DNA of 64,000 nt from Botryotinia globosa. Its lineage: Eukaryota; Ascomycota; Leotiomycetes; Helotiales; Sclerotiniaceae. Made by a program: the position numbers and the translations under genes. Positions 25,106 through 35,624 of this stretch are shown here, piece after piece (the first letter of the stretch is position 1; each line of letters begins with the position of its first letter). A model generated the notes under the pieces. The model had not been told where the DNA came from and did no database searches. It saw only the letters and a list, made by a program, of their open reading frames with translations. The stretch spans positions 1,824,501 to 1,888,500 of the forward strand of contig RCSZ01000005.1 of assembly GCA_014898425.1 (NCBI GenBank), written 5' to 3'.

Positions 25106-25947
25106 ACAATGACTATAGTATAAGAACCAGGCTTAGAACTGTATATGACTTTTGGACAGAATGGATGTATATGCATACATAGTTGTATGAGATACGGGAA
25201 AACATGCTTGCATGGGAATTCTTTTGGCGGGGTGAAAAATTGGGCCAGTGGTGTTTCCTGGATACCCGGTGGGATTATAATTATAAGGTTGGATATCACC
25301 ATTCACTGGTTGGTCTTGGGTGGCGGTGCAGAAACGCTCTTTTGGTTACTATCGGCGTACCTGTTGTTATTCTTGTATTTCTCTTCTGGGGAAAGCATTC
25401 TTGGCCGGAGCTTTTAGGCGGCATGGTAAATGAATGAACACGATGAAACAACATGAGTACTTATGATCTGGGACGGCGTTTAAACCTTGGGTTATTGGTT
25501 TTGGTTCATGATTAGACGCATTGAGGAAATTGGGACAAGGTGGTATATATTTCAAGTATAAATACCGATATTCGTTACTATCATCTAGAACAGCATTGAA
25601 AACATGGTTCGCCATTTTTGTGACACCATGTTTTGTATTGTAATGATTGAAGCTTGCAAGAAAATCATTATGCTGACTTTTTTTCGTTTTGCATCTTGTA
25701 ACAGTCTCTTTAATTATACCATGTTCACATCTATGCTTGCTGCGATAATATGTAACGCAATATTGTATAATTACTCCTGTAGAGTAAAGCGGGGTTTTCA
25801 GATACTCTTTCGGCAGGTGGAAGTAGGCTGCTGCCTGGGGGGTTAAACGCCATCTCTCGTCTCTCACTACATCGCCATTGCGATGGCAGGATAATTTCGA
25901 GCTCAAGTTTTGTCTTCATACAAACAATACTAGTCCCTAATTTCACC
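25106..25947. other. Intergenic region
   Basis: The 3' flank of the arrestin gene and promoter side of the GMC pseudogene. No further gene was recognised. Confidence 0.5.
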
Positions 25948-27852
25948 ATGTCTTTAGGAAACAAAGATGTCGACACCTTTGACGTGATAATCGTCGGCGG
26001 TGGAACAACAGGTAGCGTCCTGGAAGTACGCCTCTCATCTACCCAACTCTTCGTATTCTCGTACTCGAGGCAGGTCAAAATCGCAATTCAGACCCCAAAG
26101 TCAGTACCCCAGGCCTTGCTGGTTCAACATTTGGAAACCAGAATTATGATTGGGGATTCCGGACTGTGTCGGAGCAGGGATTGAATGGTAGAGTGACTTT
26201 GCAGCCACGGGGCAGCTATGGGGTGGAAGTAGTGCAATCAATTCACATGCATTGATGTATCCGTCGAGCGCATATCATGATGCATGGGGAAGTTTGGTAG
26301 GTGCTGGAAAAGGTTGGGACTGGGAAGGGATTGGTAAGTTTTAGACAAGGTTTCAAAAATTGCAAGCACCTGGTGAGGAGGTTAAGCGAGAGTTGAAGAT
26401 TGGGGACTTTGCGATGGAAGGTGGATATGTCCGTAAGCATGACGAGAGCGAGTACGAGGAGGGAATTCAAGCTTCCTACCCTATGACGTTACATCCGATG
26501 CAGAAAGCTTGGACGGATGCGATCCAAGATCTGGGATATAGCTCGTCGAAGAACCCAGTCGAGGGAGATGTTCTTGGAGGGTCTACGACGACGAATGCTA
26601 TTGATTCTTGCAAAGGCTAAAGGAGCCATGCTGGGGTCGCATTCCTGGAGCCGTCCACGAAACGAGATAATCTCGTCGTTAGAAGTAATGTGCTTGTGAA
26701 TAAGATTATCTTTGGCGAGGAGAAGAGGGACGGTAAGGTTGTTGCAATAGGTGTTCTTTACAAGAAAATGGGGAAACTGTGATTGCTCATGCGAATCGAG
26801 AAGTCGTGATATGTGCCGGGACATTTGGATCACCAAAATTACTAGAGCTATCCGGAATTGGACAACGTGGAAGACTTGCTACTGCGGGTATCGAATGTCT
26901 TCGTGAACTTGGGGGTGTCGGCGGTAAGAGTAGCTGCTAGGAAAATTGACTCATATGATGCTTATTTGTGAATAGAAAACCTCCAAGACCATCTGAACTT
27001 TGGGCCTTCTGTTGAAGTGCTAGATAATATCGAAGCAGCAGATGGCTCTGCCCGTGATCCCACAATAATGGAAACCGCCAAAAGACTGTACGAAGCTAAG
27101 CACATAGGTCGGCTAGCAGAAGGTGCCACATATAGTTTCTCCTATCTGCCACTAAAAGCCTTCAACTCAGAAGAATAACGCGAGTTGACAACTCTCGTTG
27201 ACAAGATCCTCCTGGATACCTCATCAATAGTCAGCAAAGGACTAATAGCCCAGTACGATATCATCAAGCGCATTATATTCGACCCAGAAGAAGCATCCTC
27301 AACAGTCTTCATGACGCGGAAACAACGATACACCACGAGTACTGCACCTGCACCAGGGAACTACATGACCATATTAGCTATGCTTTCCCACCCATTCTCT
27401 CGTGGAAGCTCTCATATCACAACTGCCGACCCTGGCGAGTATCCTGAAATCAAAACCAACTACCTCAAACATCCCCTAGACGCCGAAATCTTATCTCGCC
27501 ACATAATCCAAATCGGCCAAATGCTGGAACAGCCTAAGCTATCTGCGTTTCTCAAGCCAGGTGGTAACACTTTACCGAGCGGATTTCCTCGCCATGCCAA
27601 GAGCGTAGAGGAAGTGACACGCTTCATTCGCCAATACGGAGCGACGAATTACCATCCTGTAGGAACATGTGCTATGATAGATGAGGATTTGGATGGGTTG
27701 TTGACGAGAACTTGGTTGTCTATGGAACGGCGAATGTGAGAGTTTGTGATGCGAGTGTTATCCCAATTGAACCTCGTGGAAATGTCTTAAGTACTGTTTA
27801 TGCGGTAGCAGAGAAAGGAGCGGATATTTTGAAGCGAGATCTGGGGGTCTGA
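25948..27852 (+). pseudogene. GMC oxidoreductase pseudogene
   Basis: Translations in changing frames follow a glucose-methanol-choline oxidoreductase from end to end. ATG 25948 opens the FAD-binding motif DVIIVGGGTTGSVLE. The frame then shifts near 26050 (into LRILVLEAGQN) and near 26210 (around LQPRG into WGGSSAINSHALMYP), with a stop near 26337. Further damage lies near 26610-26625 and 26755-26780, with a nonsense TAA at 27176-27178 within FNSEE*REL. The conserved end survives: NYHPVGTCAM, then, after a shift near 27715, RVCDASVIPIEPRGNVLSTVYAVAEK to TGA 27850-27852. A 52-nt intron (26924-26975) retains good splice sites. At least five lesions make a functional product implausible. The family oxidises alcohols, sugars or aryl alcohols with FAD; the original substrate is unknown. 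Confidence 0.9.
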
Positions 27853-28150
27853 TAATGCAGATATTAAAATTGAATAGAGCAAGATTATAATGCACGCAGT
27901 TATGATTTCGATCAATGAAAGTTCAATTGAGATTACTATAATCGTATTACCGCCGACAAGACTTTTTGAAAATCTTGACGGCTAAATTAGAGAAAGTTTT
28001 GGTCTGTATCACGCCGGCGTGCAGTAGTCTACCCTCAAATATCTACCAGATTGAGGACAATTTTTGGTGCTATACTAAAACAAACAAACAAACTCAAAAA
28101 TCACAAAACCTTTGGATACTGTAATCTTATATTCTCTCAGGGCATTCTAA

Positions 28151-29113
28151 CTACTTGACATACTTCTTAACAATAGCTTCCAACTCAGCGTCGGTCTTCC
28201 CCTTCAAATCCAGCAATTCATTATCTGGCTTTTCCCATCTCGATGGATATCCCTCTCCGAAAATCGAAACAAGAATGTATCCGACCATAACCTCCATGGT
28301 GATTTCCCCTTTTGCAAACTTCTCATTTGAAGACTTGAGAATATCAGCCGTGTTCACCGGAACGGCTTCCCATTTCTTTCCTGGAGCAACCTTCTTCGCA
28401 ATCGACACAAGTCGATTCTGAGATGTTTGCAAATCTTCAATGTACACAGCTCGGTTTTTCGTCTCTTCAAGTTTGGAGAGAACAGCTACGACGGCTTGAG
28501 CTACAGTCTCCAGAGTGGTGGCACTGAATAGCCTATCACCCCCATCGTAAATAGATGGTTTTCCGGATGTCACATCGAGGATGAAGTTGTGCTCGAGTCC
28601 CCAATCGAGGAATGCGCCGTTGCGAACATATGTATATGTAAAACTTGGATTCTTGGAGGCAAGGGCTTCAATATGAGAACAGACCTCTACTTTGTGTCCG
28701 AAGACAGGAAGGGCTTTAGTTTTGGGTGGGAAAGGTCGGAGCCGAATTCCGAGGGAATGAAACGAGTTACGCCTGCGGCAACGGCGGCGTCAATTAGGAG
28801 TTTTTGACCGAGAAACCCTTCGGTTCCGACGGTGGAGACTACCGCGTCGATTTTTTGTGATTGGAGGGCGGCTGTGAGAGAGGGGATCGAGTCGAAGTCT
28901 ACGGGGAGGACAGTCACACTTGAGGGGTAGGTGCGGGTTGATGTGGAGCGAGTGAGGACTGTGATGTTGAATTTGTTGGATTGGACGAGGGCTTGGAAAA
29001 TGGGCTTGCCAAGGGCACCAGCTGCCTTTATTCGAGTTAGATCATGCTATGATAGGTTTAGAGAAGACTGGGTTACTTACACCGGAGATAGCTACGTCCT
29101 TGATGACACTCAT
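28151..29113 (-). pseudogene. NmrA / isoflavone-reductase-like gene with internal frameshift
   Basis: Exon 1 is 29113-29081 (MSVIKDVAISG), followed by a 55-nt intron (29080-29026; GTAAGT, AAAG acceptor) and the rest down to 28151, about 302 residues. The junction recreates the dinucleotide-binding motif ISGAAGALGKP. TRFIPSEFGSDL and the C-terminal region are typical of NAD(P)-binding atypical SDRs of the NmrA/isoflavone reductase-like group. Reading passes from one frame (GSDLSHPK) into another (TKALPVFGHKVEV) at about 28720-28730, inside the run CCCACCCAAAACT. A single missing base would explain it; no splice signals allow an intron there. Either the gene is recently inactivated or there is one sequencing error, since everything else is intact. 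It lies between the GMC pseudogene and the AT-rich element. Confidence 0.8.
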
Positions 29114-29825
29114 GATGAAGATGATTTTGGTCTTTAAAATGGTTGATTCTTGGAATTTTTTGAGAACATTAAATGATTGAGTAATTCGATGGAATGATTA
29201 GATAGATATTGGAATGATGAGTTTGCTCTTCAAGTACTTCGTCGTTTATATAAAGTTGTTTCGTGGAATCCCACTCACATCTTCAAGGGGGAGAAAAACA
29301 AGCGATGTGGGGGGAGCCGAAGGGTAAAGCATCCCTCACGGTCGCTTGATCATCAAGGCCTAAAAAAGGACCTTGGACAAAGTTAAATTTATTTCATTGC
29401 ATTTACTTTTTGAGATGTTGTTCATCGGATTATCCCTCTTTTTCTTGAGCGCATAAATCATTTCCATGACATTCAGTGTTCCACTTTAAATTGACGTTTG
29501 GATGGTCGTCCAGACTTGGATATTTACCCCCAAAATGTCATTCCTCTAGATGCTGGAAAAGTTAACAGGTACAAAATCTTGGATATAGAAAGATTGTTTT
29601 TTTGATCATACTATACAATTTCCTTATGGTTAGAAATCGAGCTAGTTATTTGAGGGTTAAAATCTCCATCCTAAATATTCATTGAGGACTCACTAGGAGT
29701 GACAAGTATCTAGAGAGCTAATAAAGCTGGGTTGCTCATCGAGGCGTCAACAATCAGTTATACCTTGCATGTAAATTTCACTATCTCAATTAACTAATGA
29801 TCTCATGTCTACATTCATTTAATAA
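29114..29825. other. Promoter side of the NmrA-like gene and element flank
   Basis: This includes the presumed promoter of the minus-strand NmrA-like gene. No other gene was seen. Base composition turns AT-rich toward the element. Confidence 0.5.
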
Positions 29826-29846
29826 GAGTGCGTTCGGATCGATTTT
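29826..29846 (+). repeat. Left terminal inverted repeat
   Basis: Begins GAGTGCGTTCGGATCG; pairs with 31779-31799 on the opposite strand with three mismatches. Preceded by TAA. Confidence 0.85.
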
Positions 29847-30019
29847 CGATTTATTTCATAAGATTTCTAAAATGATAAGGGTATTTAGATTAATATATTT
29901 GAGTGATATTGAGTAATAATTGAATAATATTGAAAAATGACAGGGGTAGATGATAATGAAGATTTGATAAAGAATTAATCGTAAAGCTTCAAGTGTCAAA
30001 AAGCTACTTTACAACTATT

Positions 30020-30650
30020 GTTTTTTAATAAATATTAATTAAATCACTTAATAATATTATTATATTCAGGGAACTAATTATAATAATAAAATTCTATTAG
30101 TATAAGAAAATAATAAAAATTTCTTATTTTCTTTGTTTTCTTTATATAAGGAAGAATACTATTATAAAATAAAATAAAGAATTTCTTATTCAAAAAGAAA
30201 TCCTTTATTAGTTCTTTATTCGAAATGATAATTCATTATTTTGAAAAATTTGAAATGTCATGTGGAAACTAGTCCAAATGCGGAATGACAGACGAAATAT
30301 TATTTTTTCTTTTTCTTTATTATAATTTGATTTGAAATCAATAAAGAAAATTAATTTCAAAATAAAAAATTAATTTCAAATCAGAATTTTCATATACGCC
30401 ACCTACGTATTATAGACCGTACAGGGGGTTGAAAAAAGCATAAATAAGTGACTTGGATTTCTGTTTTGAGATCTTTTCTAGTACCCACTTTTATATACAT
30501 ATAAGATTATATAATACAAATATCAATTTAAGCTTCAATAATAGTAATTCTATTTATATATTCTATAAGCCTAAGCTTCTCATATAGTATTATTCTAGTA
30601 CTATTCCCAATCAAGCCTAGTCCATCCCCTGCTAAGCGCATGACCTGTAA
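30020..30650 (+). repeat. Left arm of long inverted repeat
   Basis: Pairs with 30768-31420. Clear matching blocks include ACTAGTCCAAATGCGGAATG (30268-30287), CGCCACCTACGTATTATA (30397-30414) and AGTACTATTCCCAAT (near 30600). Confidence 0.85.
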
Positions 30651-30767
30651 TAATAACTAATATATAATAATCTTGAAAGTATTTATTACTTTAATTTATT
30701 AAGATTATTAAAAATCAAATAATTTATTTTATAATCTTACTAAAGGCTTGTTCGCATCTGTTGTTGA

Positions 30768-31420
30768 TCATTCGCTTAGCGTGGGATGAGCTAAGCCGAA
30801 TTGGGAATAGTATCAGAATAATACTATATTGGAAGCTTGAGCTAGTAGAATAAATAGAGTTATTATTATTGAATTATATTATATATTCTTATATATATAT
30901 AAAAGTGAGTACTAGAAAAAGATCTAAATATAGGAATCCAAGCTACTTATTTATACTTTTTCCTGCCCCCTATACGTAGGTGGCGCAAGCCTATAATACG
31001 TAAGTAGTGTACTTGAAAATTCTGATTTTGTAATCGATTTTGTCAATTTTCTTTATTGATTTGTAATCAATTTTTATAATAAAGAAAAAGGAAAAATAAT
31101 ATTGTATAATATTGCGTCTGTCATTCCGCATTTGGACTAGCTCTTACGTCATATTTCAATTTTTTTAAAACAATGAATTATTATTTTGAATAAAGAACTA
31201 ATAAAGGATTTCTTTTTTAATAAAGAATTCTTTATTTTATCTTATAATAATATTCTTTCTTATATAAAGAGAATAAAGAATATAAGGAATTTTTCTTATA
31301 ATATTGAATTTTTATTATTTTATTATAATAATAGAATTTTATTATTATAATTAGTTCCCTTGATATTATAATAATATTAAGTGATTTAATTAATATTTAT
31401 TAAAAACAACATTTATTAAA
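30768..31420 (-). repeat. Right arm of long inverted repeat
   Basis: This is the inverted partner of 30020-30650. Blocks such as CATTCCGCATTTGGACTAG (31123-31141) and TACGTAGGTGGCG (near 30973) mirror the left arm. A ~118-bp loop separates the arms. Confidence 0.85.
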
Positions 31421-31778
31421 TATAATATTAAACTCAATATATATTAGATTTATTATATAACTAAAAATCTTTAAGTAGTTTTGAAATAAATACAATATTA
31501 AATTTAATAAATTATTAGATTTATTAATCTTAAAATAATAAATACATCAACTTTTCTCAACTTTTCTTATACAATAACTAACAATAATCTTTAAAATATT
31601 ATAAAACAAATATATTAAAAAAAATCTAATATCATCTTTATTTCCAATTTAATTTCGTATATTCTAATATTACCTCAAATATATTAATCTCAATAAAATA
31701 TACTCAATATATATTAACTTTAATATTTCAATTATGCTTATTATTTTATCATTATTAGAGATTTCATTAAATAAAAAT

Positions 31779-31799
31779 AAAATCGATCCGAACGAGCCC
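31779..31799 (-). repeat. Right terminal inverted repeat
   Basis: On the minus strand begins GGGCTCGTTCGGATCG; followed by TAA on the plus strand. A related degenerate copy, GGCTTGTTCGCATCTG, lies inside the element near 30745. Confidence 0.85.
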
Positions 31800-31802
31800 T
31801 AA

Positions 31803-32282
31803 GCATTCGATAAACCTATTATTTGAGCTTACTAAGCATTATTTACTAAATAAATCAAATCTAATAACTAAAATAAGTCTAAATAAGTCGATTCAAATGC
31901 ACTCTAATTATCATGAAAAATATACTAGGATTCACTTATATAGATAAAATGCTTAGTGATAGCATAAAGGTCCCGGAGTTTTAGCTTCTTCGGAGGATCA
32001 GTGATCTCCGGCCGCCCTCCTCTTATATACTTGGAAAAGGAAAGATACTACTACGACTTCCCTTTCCCTGGTAGTAAAAGCTCAAAATTCATATATCACG
32101 TGACAATCTATCATCTCGGCCGCCCACCTCACGGACCTATCAACACACGCACTGGATGACAAACCTCAACATAGACTACCTACCTTCAACAATTTTTTTA
32201 ACTATTAAATACAAATCGAGATATGCATGAGGTGATATTATAGTTGGATTTTGGTCAGCCATTTATTTTGTCCTTCACGTCA
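31803..32282. other. Promoter region of the transcription factor gene
   Basis: The first ~150 bp remain AT-rich beside the element. 31970-32150 is normal composition with a short inverted pair around GGAGTTTTAGC/GTAAAAGCTC. No gene. Confidence 0.45.
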
Positions 32283-34736
32283 ATGGATAGCCAAGAAAAA
32301 CCACCTAGATGGTCGTGCCAGTTCCAAGGCTGTACCAAATCGTTTCAGCGGAAGGAGCATTTGACTCGGCATCAAAAATCACATTCGAATTCGTCTCCTG
32401 CACATATTTGTAGAATATGCCACAAAGAGTTTTCTCGTAGTGATGGTCTCCAGAGACATCTTGGACGTCACGGACAACAATTCAAAAGACCTACTGGTCG
32501 AAGCAGGAGGGCATGCGCGGCTTGTCATTCCAGTAAAATCAAATGCGATGGAAATGATCCATGTTCCAGATGTGAAAAGAAGGGAATTCCCTGCAAATAC
32601 GGATTGCGGCAAGAATTGCCTTCCATAGCCAGCAGGCAAGATGAAGTCTCTAAAAATGACTTGAGCGATTGGGAGGGATCGGAATTCTCAATGTCCGAAA
32701 ATGTACGAGGGGATCAGATGTCTGTTGAAAGTCCACAGTCTGACCAGACACCGAATCCTGATGAGACCTTTATTACAAATCAAACATCAAACGTGGCTCA
32801 AGCATTCAACTCCGGTCAATCTTCCCACTCTAATCACGCATTCAACTGTATTCCAACACGCAGCCCTTTGCAAGAGGCACATGATTCGTCGGTAAGCAGG
32901 AACTTTCTCAATCGTTCGGTCATCGCTGAAGATTCGCTCTCACTGAATCTGAGGCGCACGCCTCACGGGCTTCTCGATTGGTCAAATGTCAGGATCCAAC
33001 AAGATGCTCCTCAAACCCGAGAAACACCCCAAAATACCCCTGTTTCCATATCTAAACTTGGGTACCTATGTTCACTTGCTGAAGAAAGTGTCGAGAGATA
33101 TCGTCATCTATACTTTGCTGATTTCCACGATCGGTGGCCTATAATCCATTCCCCAACTTATGAGGATGATGAAAAGACACCTGAGCTTCTACTCCCATCT
33201 ATATTGATGATTGGAGGCTGGATTGACGGGAATCCAAGCGCGAGAGATTGGGCTTTGAAAGTTCACCATAATTTGGTAGAGCATGTTATCCCACGTCTGT
33301 GCCAGCTGAAGGATATAGATACAATGACGCAGCCTCTGCCAATTGTTCTATATCAGTGCACGTTGTTGAATATCATTTTTGCATCATACTGTGGGAAACG
33401 TGAGGTTTTGAAAAAAGGACTGATCTTACGCAATTTGTTAGTTGCCTCTATATACGAAGCTGGAATCTTAACACCTGGGACTATTTATACAGACGATAAG
33501 CCTGGGTATTTTCTACCACTACGTTCGGTTAGAGACCAACAGAGAAAGAGGATAGCAATCGATCTATTCAAGATTGACACATACTTCAGTGCCATAACCG
33601 CGCAGCCAGTTTTAATCAAACCAGAAGAACTACACTTCAGTATTCCAGACACGATCGCGCTTTGGAATGCCGGAGGGCTTCCTAATTGGGAGGCTCGCCA
33701 ACTGAATGAACCGAAATCCAGAAGCTATCGTTCAATCAATGTGATATTTGAAGAAGTCGCTCTTGGAGTAGTTCAGTTTTCAGAAAATGAGTCCATGTTA
33801 GAAGATATCCAGATTTGTCTTTGGGCTATGCAGTCAGAAATCTTGCAGCTTTCCAAGCAGAGTCGGCCTGAGAGACGGGATGAACTAAGTCTGAATATTC
33901 AAAGACAATCACTTAAACGCCAACTAGAAGCTCTGAAACGTGGGCTCTCAAATCTTTCCGGGAAAATATTATGCCCCGATGCATTTGACCAAACAGAACT
34001 GTCTCCGGTGCATTACTACTACGCACTTGAGGACCATGAAAAGCCCGGATGGCAAGATATAGTTTGCCGACGCATTCATAGCTTCATGTTTGACACTTCT
34101 ATCCTTCATCACCTGGTGAATTTACAACTCTTTACCGAGACTCAGACTATCAGGATGCTCGCCAAAGATCTAGCACTTTCTGATAAAGCCCGAGGAGTCT
34201 TCGGAGATGTATATTCTCAGCCCCATACCAGACGTGTTGGAGCAGCACGTACATGGACGCAAGAGCCTAACTCTCGGCGTGCCTTATGGCATGCCACTGA
34301 AATTCTCCTGAGCCACAATGCACTCAACCGAACCCCCTCTCTCGCTAACTTCATCCCCGACCCAATTTCCTACATAGCTTTAGCATCTGCAGCATTAGTC
34401 ATTTGGACCCATTGCATGTACGGACAAGAAGCATGCAACGCGTTATCATGCACATCGATGCTCCCTCACGAAGTGAGTATGTCTATCGAGTTGACAAAAT
34501 TAAGCGAAGTGATAAATGGCTTCTCGTATGATGAAAAGGGAAAGGAGGTTTGGATTGAAGGGGGTGCTTATTTTAGAGCTTCAATTGAGGATATTCAATT
34601 ATGTAGCTGTAATGTTGGGATATTAATGGGCAAGTTCAGGGCTCATATACCGCGCCACTGGGAAATTGTGGATGAGATTGCACCAAACATCTTCGGGCAG
34701 CTTGATGGTCCTGAAGCTACCGGTGTCACTTCATGA
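32283..34736 (+). CDS. C2H2 + Zn2Cys6 dual zinc-finger transcription factor
   Basis: This intronless gene encodes 817 residues. Two C2H2 fingers (about 12-34, CQFQGC...HQKSH, and 43-63, CRICHKEF...HLGRH) are followed directly by a Gal4-type Zn2Cys6 cluster at 78-104 (CAACHSSKIKCDGNDPCSRC, then C). A long C-terminal region, from about 250, matches the fungal-specific transcription factor domain in layout. ATG 32283 is chosen; the open frame extends 13 codons upstream but only with TTG. Combined C2H2/C6 regulators are specific to fungi and often control catabolic or secondary-metabolic genes. It sits between the AT-rich element and a flavin monooxygenase on the same strand, which may be its target; that link is inferred from position only. 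Confidence 0.92.
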   Translation: MDSQEKPPRWSCQFQGCTKSFQRKEHLTRHQKSHSNSSPAHICRICHKEFSRSDGLQRHLGRHGQQFKRPTGRSRRACAACHSSKIKCDGNDPCSRCEKKGIPCKYGLRQELPSIASRQDEVSKNDLSDWEGSEFSMSENVRGDQMSVESPQSDQTPNPDETFITNQTSNVAQAFNSGQSSHSNHAFNCIPTRSPLQEAHDSSVSRNFLNRSVIAEDSLSLNLRRTPHGLLDWSNVRIQQDAPQTRETPQNTPVSISKLGYLCSLAEESVERYRHLYFADFHDRWPIIHSPTYEDDEKTPELLLPSILMIGGWIDGNPSARDWALKVHHNLVEHVIPRLCQLKDIDTMTQPLPIVLYQCTLLNIIFASYCGKREVLKKGLILRNLLVASIYEAGILTPGTIYTDDKPGYFLPLRSVRDQQRKRIAIDLFKIDTYFSAITAQPVLIKPEELHFSIPDTIALWNAGGLPNWEARQLNEPKSRSYRSINVIFEEVALGVVQFSENESMLEDIQICLWAMQSEILQLSKQSRPERRDELSLNIQRQSLKRQLEALKRGLSNLSGKILCPDAFDQTELSPVHYYYALEDHEKPGWQDIVCRRIHSFMFDTSILHHLVNLQLFTETQTIRMLAKDLALSDKARGVFGDVYSQPHTRRVGAARTWTQEPNSRRALWHATEILLSHNALNRTPSLANFIPDPISYIALASAALVIWTHCMYGQEACNALSCTSMLPHEVSMSIELTKLSEVINGFSYDEKGKEVWIEGGAYFRASIEDIQLCSCNVGILMGKFRAHIPRHWEIVDEIAPNIFGQLDGPEATGVTS

Positions 34737-35624
34737 AGCTTTACGCATTCAGAATCGCAAGCCCATTAATTCGGTTCGTACAAGACTCTTTCAAAATATA
34801 ATATCTTATCCGCGGTCGGCTCTCCCGATAACCTGAAATTGCAAATCACAAGCGACTTTTGATATCCCAAACAATGCCGATCTTTGAGATACATTCAAAT
34901 TGTCAATTGGATTATCATTGGACTAGGCCAATCTCCGATTTGGATCTGGATGTACAGCATTGTATCACTGAAAATTGTAATCATGTAATATTCGTAGATA
35001 TATTGCGATCCGGATTTTGTATCGCAACGTGTATATTTCTCAGCTCGAGGTGTTAGGACATACTAACATCTCTCAATGGTAGATATTCCTTGGATACATT
35101 TCGAATTGAAACAGATATCTACGACGAGAAAATATACCATGAGCTTCCCGAAACAGCTATCAGTGCGTTTTACACGATATATATATGTATCCGAAAGAGG
35201 CAGGTTGCGCTGAGGACAGGGGGCCTTGTGTTTTTGTAGGAAACGTAACACGTGCGACCCTGCGTATAAATTTCGACCCAAAATCTCACTCGCCTACCTT
35301 TTTATGTTTGAATACCCACAAAGTCAAACTGGTATTCTGGTGCAATCCGGTTGGTCAGGCATCAGTTTTGTATGGATGCAATTGGATGCAATTTGCAAAG
35401 TCTTGTCATAAGATTTGTACATGAGCATGCTCCACTCTCCACTGTCAAACCATTGGAGCCATGGATTAACAACAAATCAAAGGATCTTACAAAAAACCCC
35501 CTGCGATAAGCTGGTAGCACCGAAGTCAATCGAAGAAAGAGAAAATAATAGATATATGAAGGCTTTCCTTAAGACAATAGTTTTCCTTCTTAACTATTTC
35601 GGTCAGTCATCATAGGAGTTAAAT
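34737..35624. other. Intergenic region before the flavin monooxygenase
   Basis: The 3' flank of the regulator and promoter of the monooxygenase. A TATATATA stretch occurs at 35180-35188. No gene was recognised. Confidence 0.5.

Larger units (their letters stand above)
29826..31799. mobile_element. AT-rich foldback (MITE-like) DNA transposon, PIF/Harbinger-type ends
   Basis: A 1974-bp element with 21-bp terminal inverted repeats (29826-29846 and 31779-31799; 18 of 21 positions match, sharing GTTCGGATCGATTTT). It is flanked by the 3-bp direct repeat TAA (29823-29825 and 31800-31802). Most of the interior is two long imperfect inverted arms (30020-30650 and 30768-31420), so the whole folds on itself. 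It is very AT-rich, dense in stops, and has no transposase frame. TIRs starting GGGC/GAGT and a TAA duplication suit PIF/Harbinger (Tourist-like) non-autonomous elements; that family name is inference. Extreme AT content suggests repeat-induced C-to-T mutation. Confidence 0.85.

Noticed and set aside
28720..28730. Intron to explain the NmrA frame change
   Set aside because: No GT donor or suitable spacing exists there; a one-base indel is simpler.
32244..32282. Upstream extension of the transcription factor
   Set aside because: It starts at TTG, not ATG; the first ATG is 32283 and precedes the zinc fingers properly.
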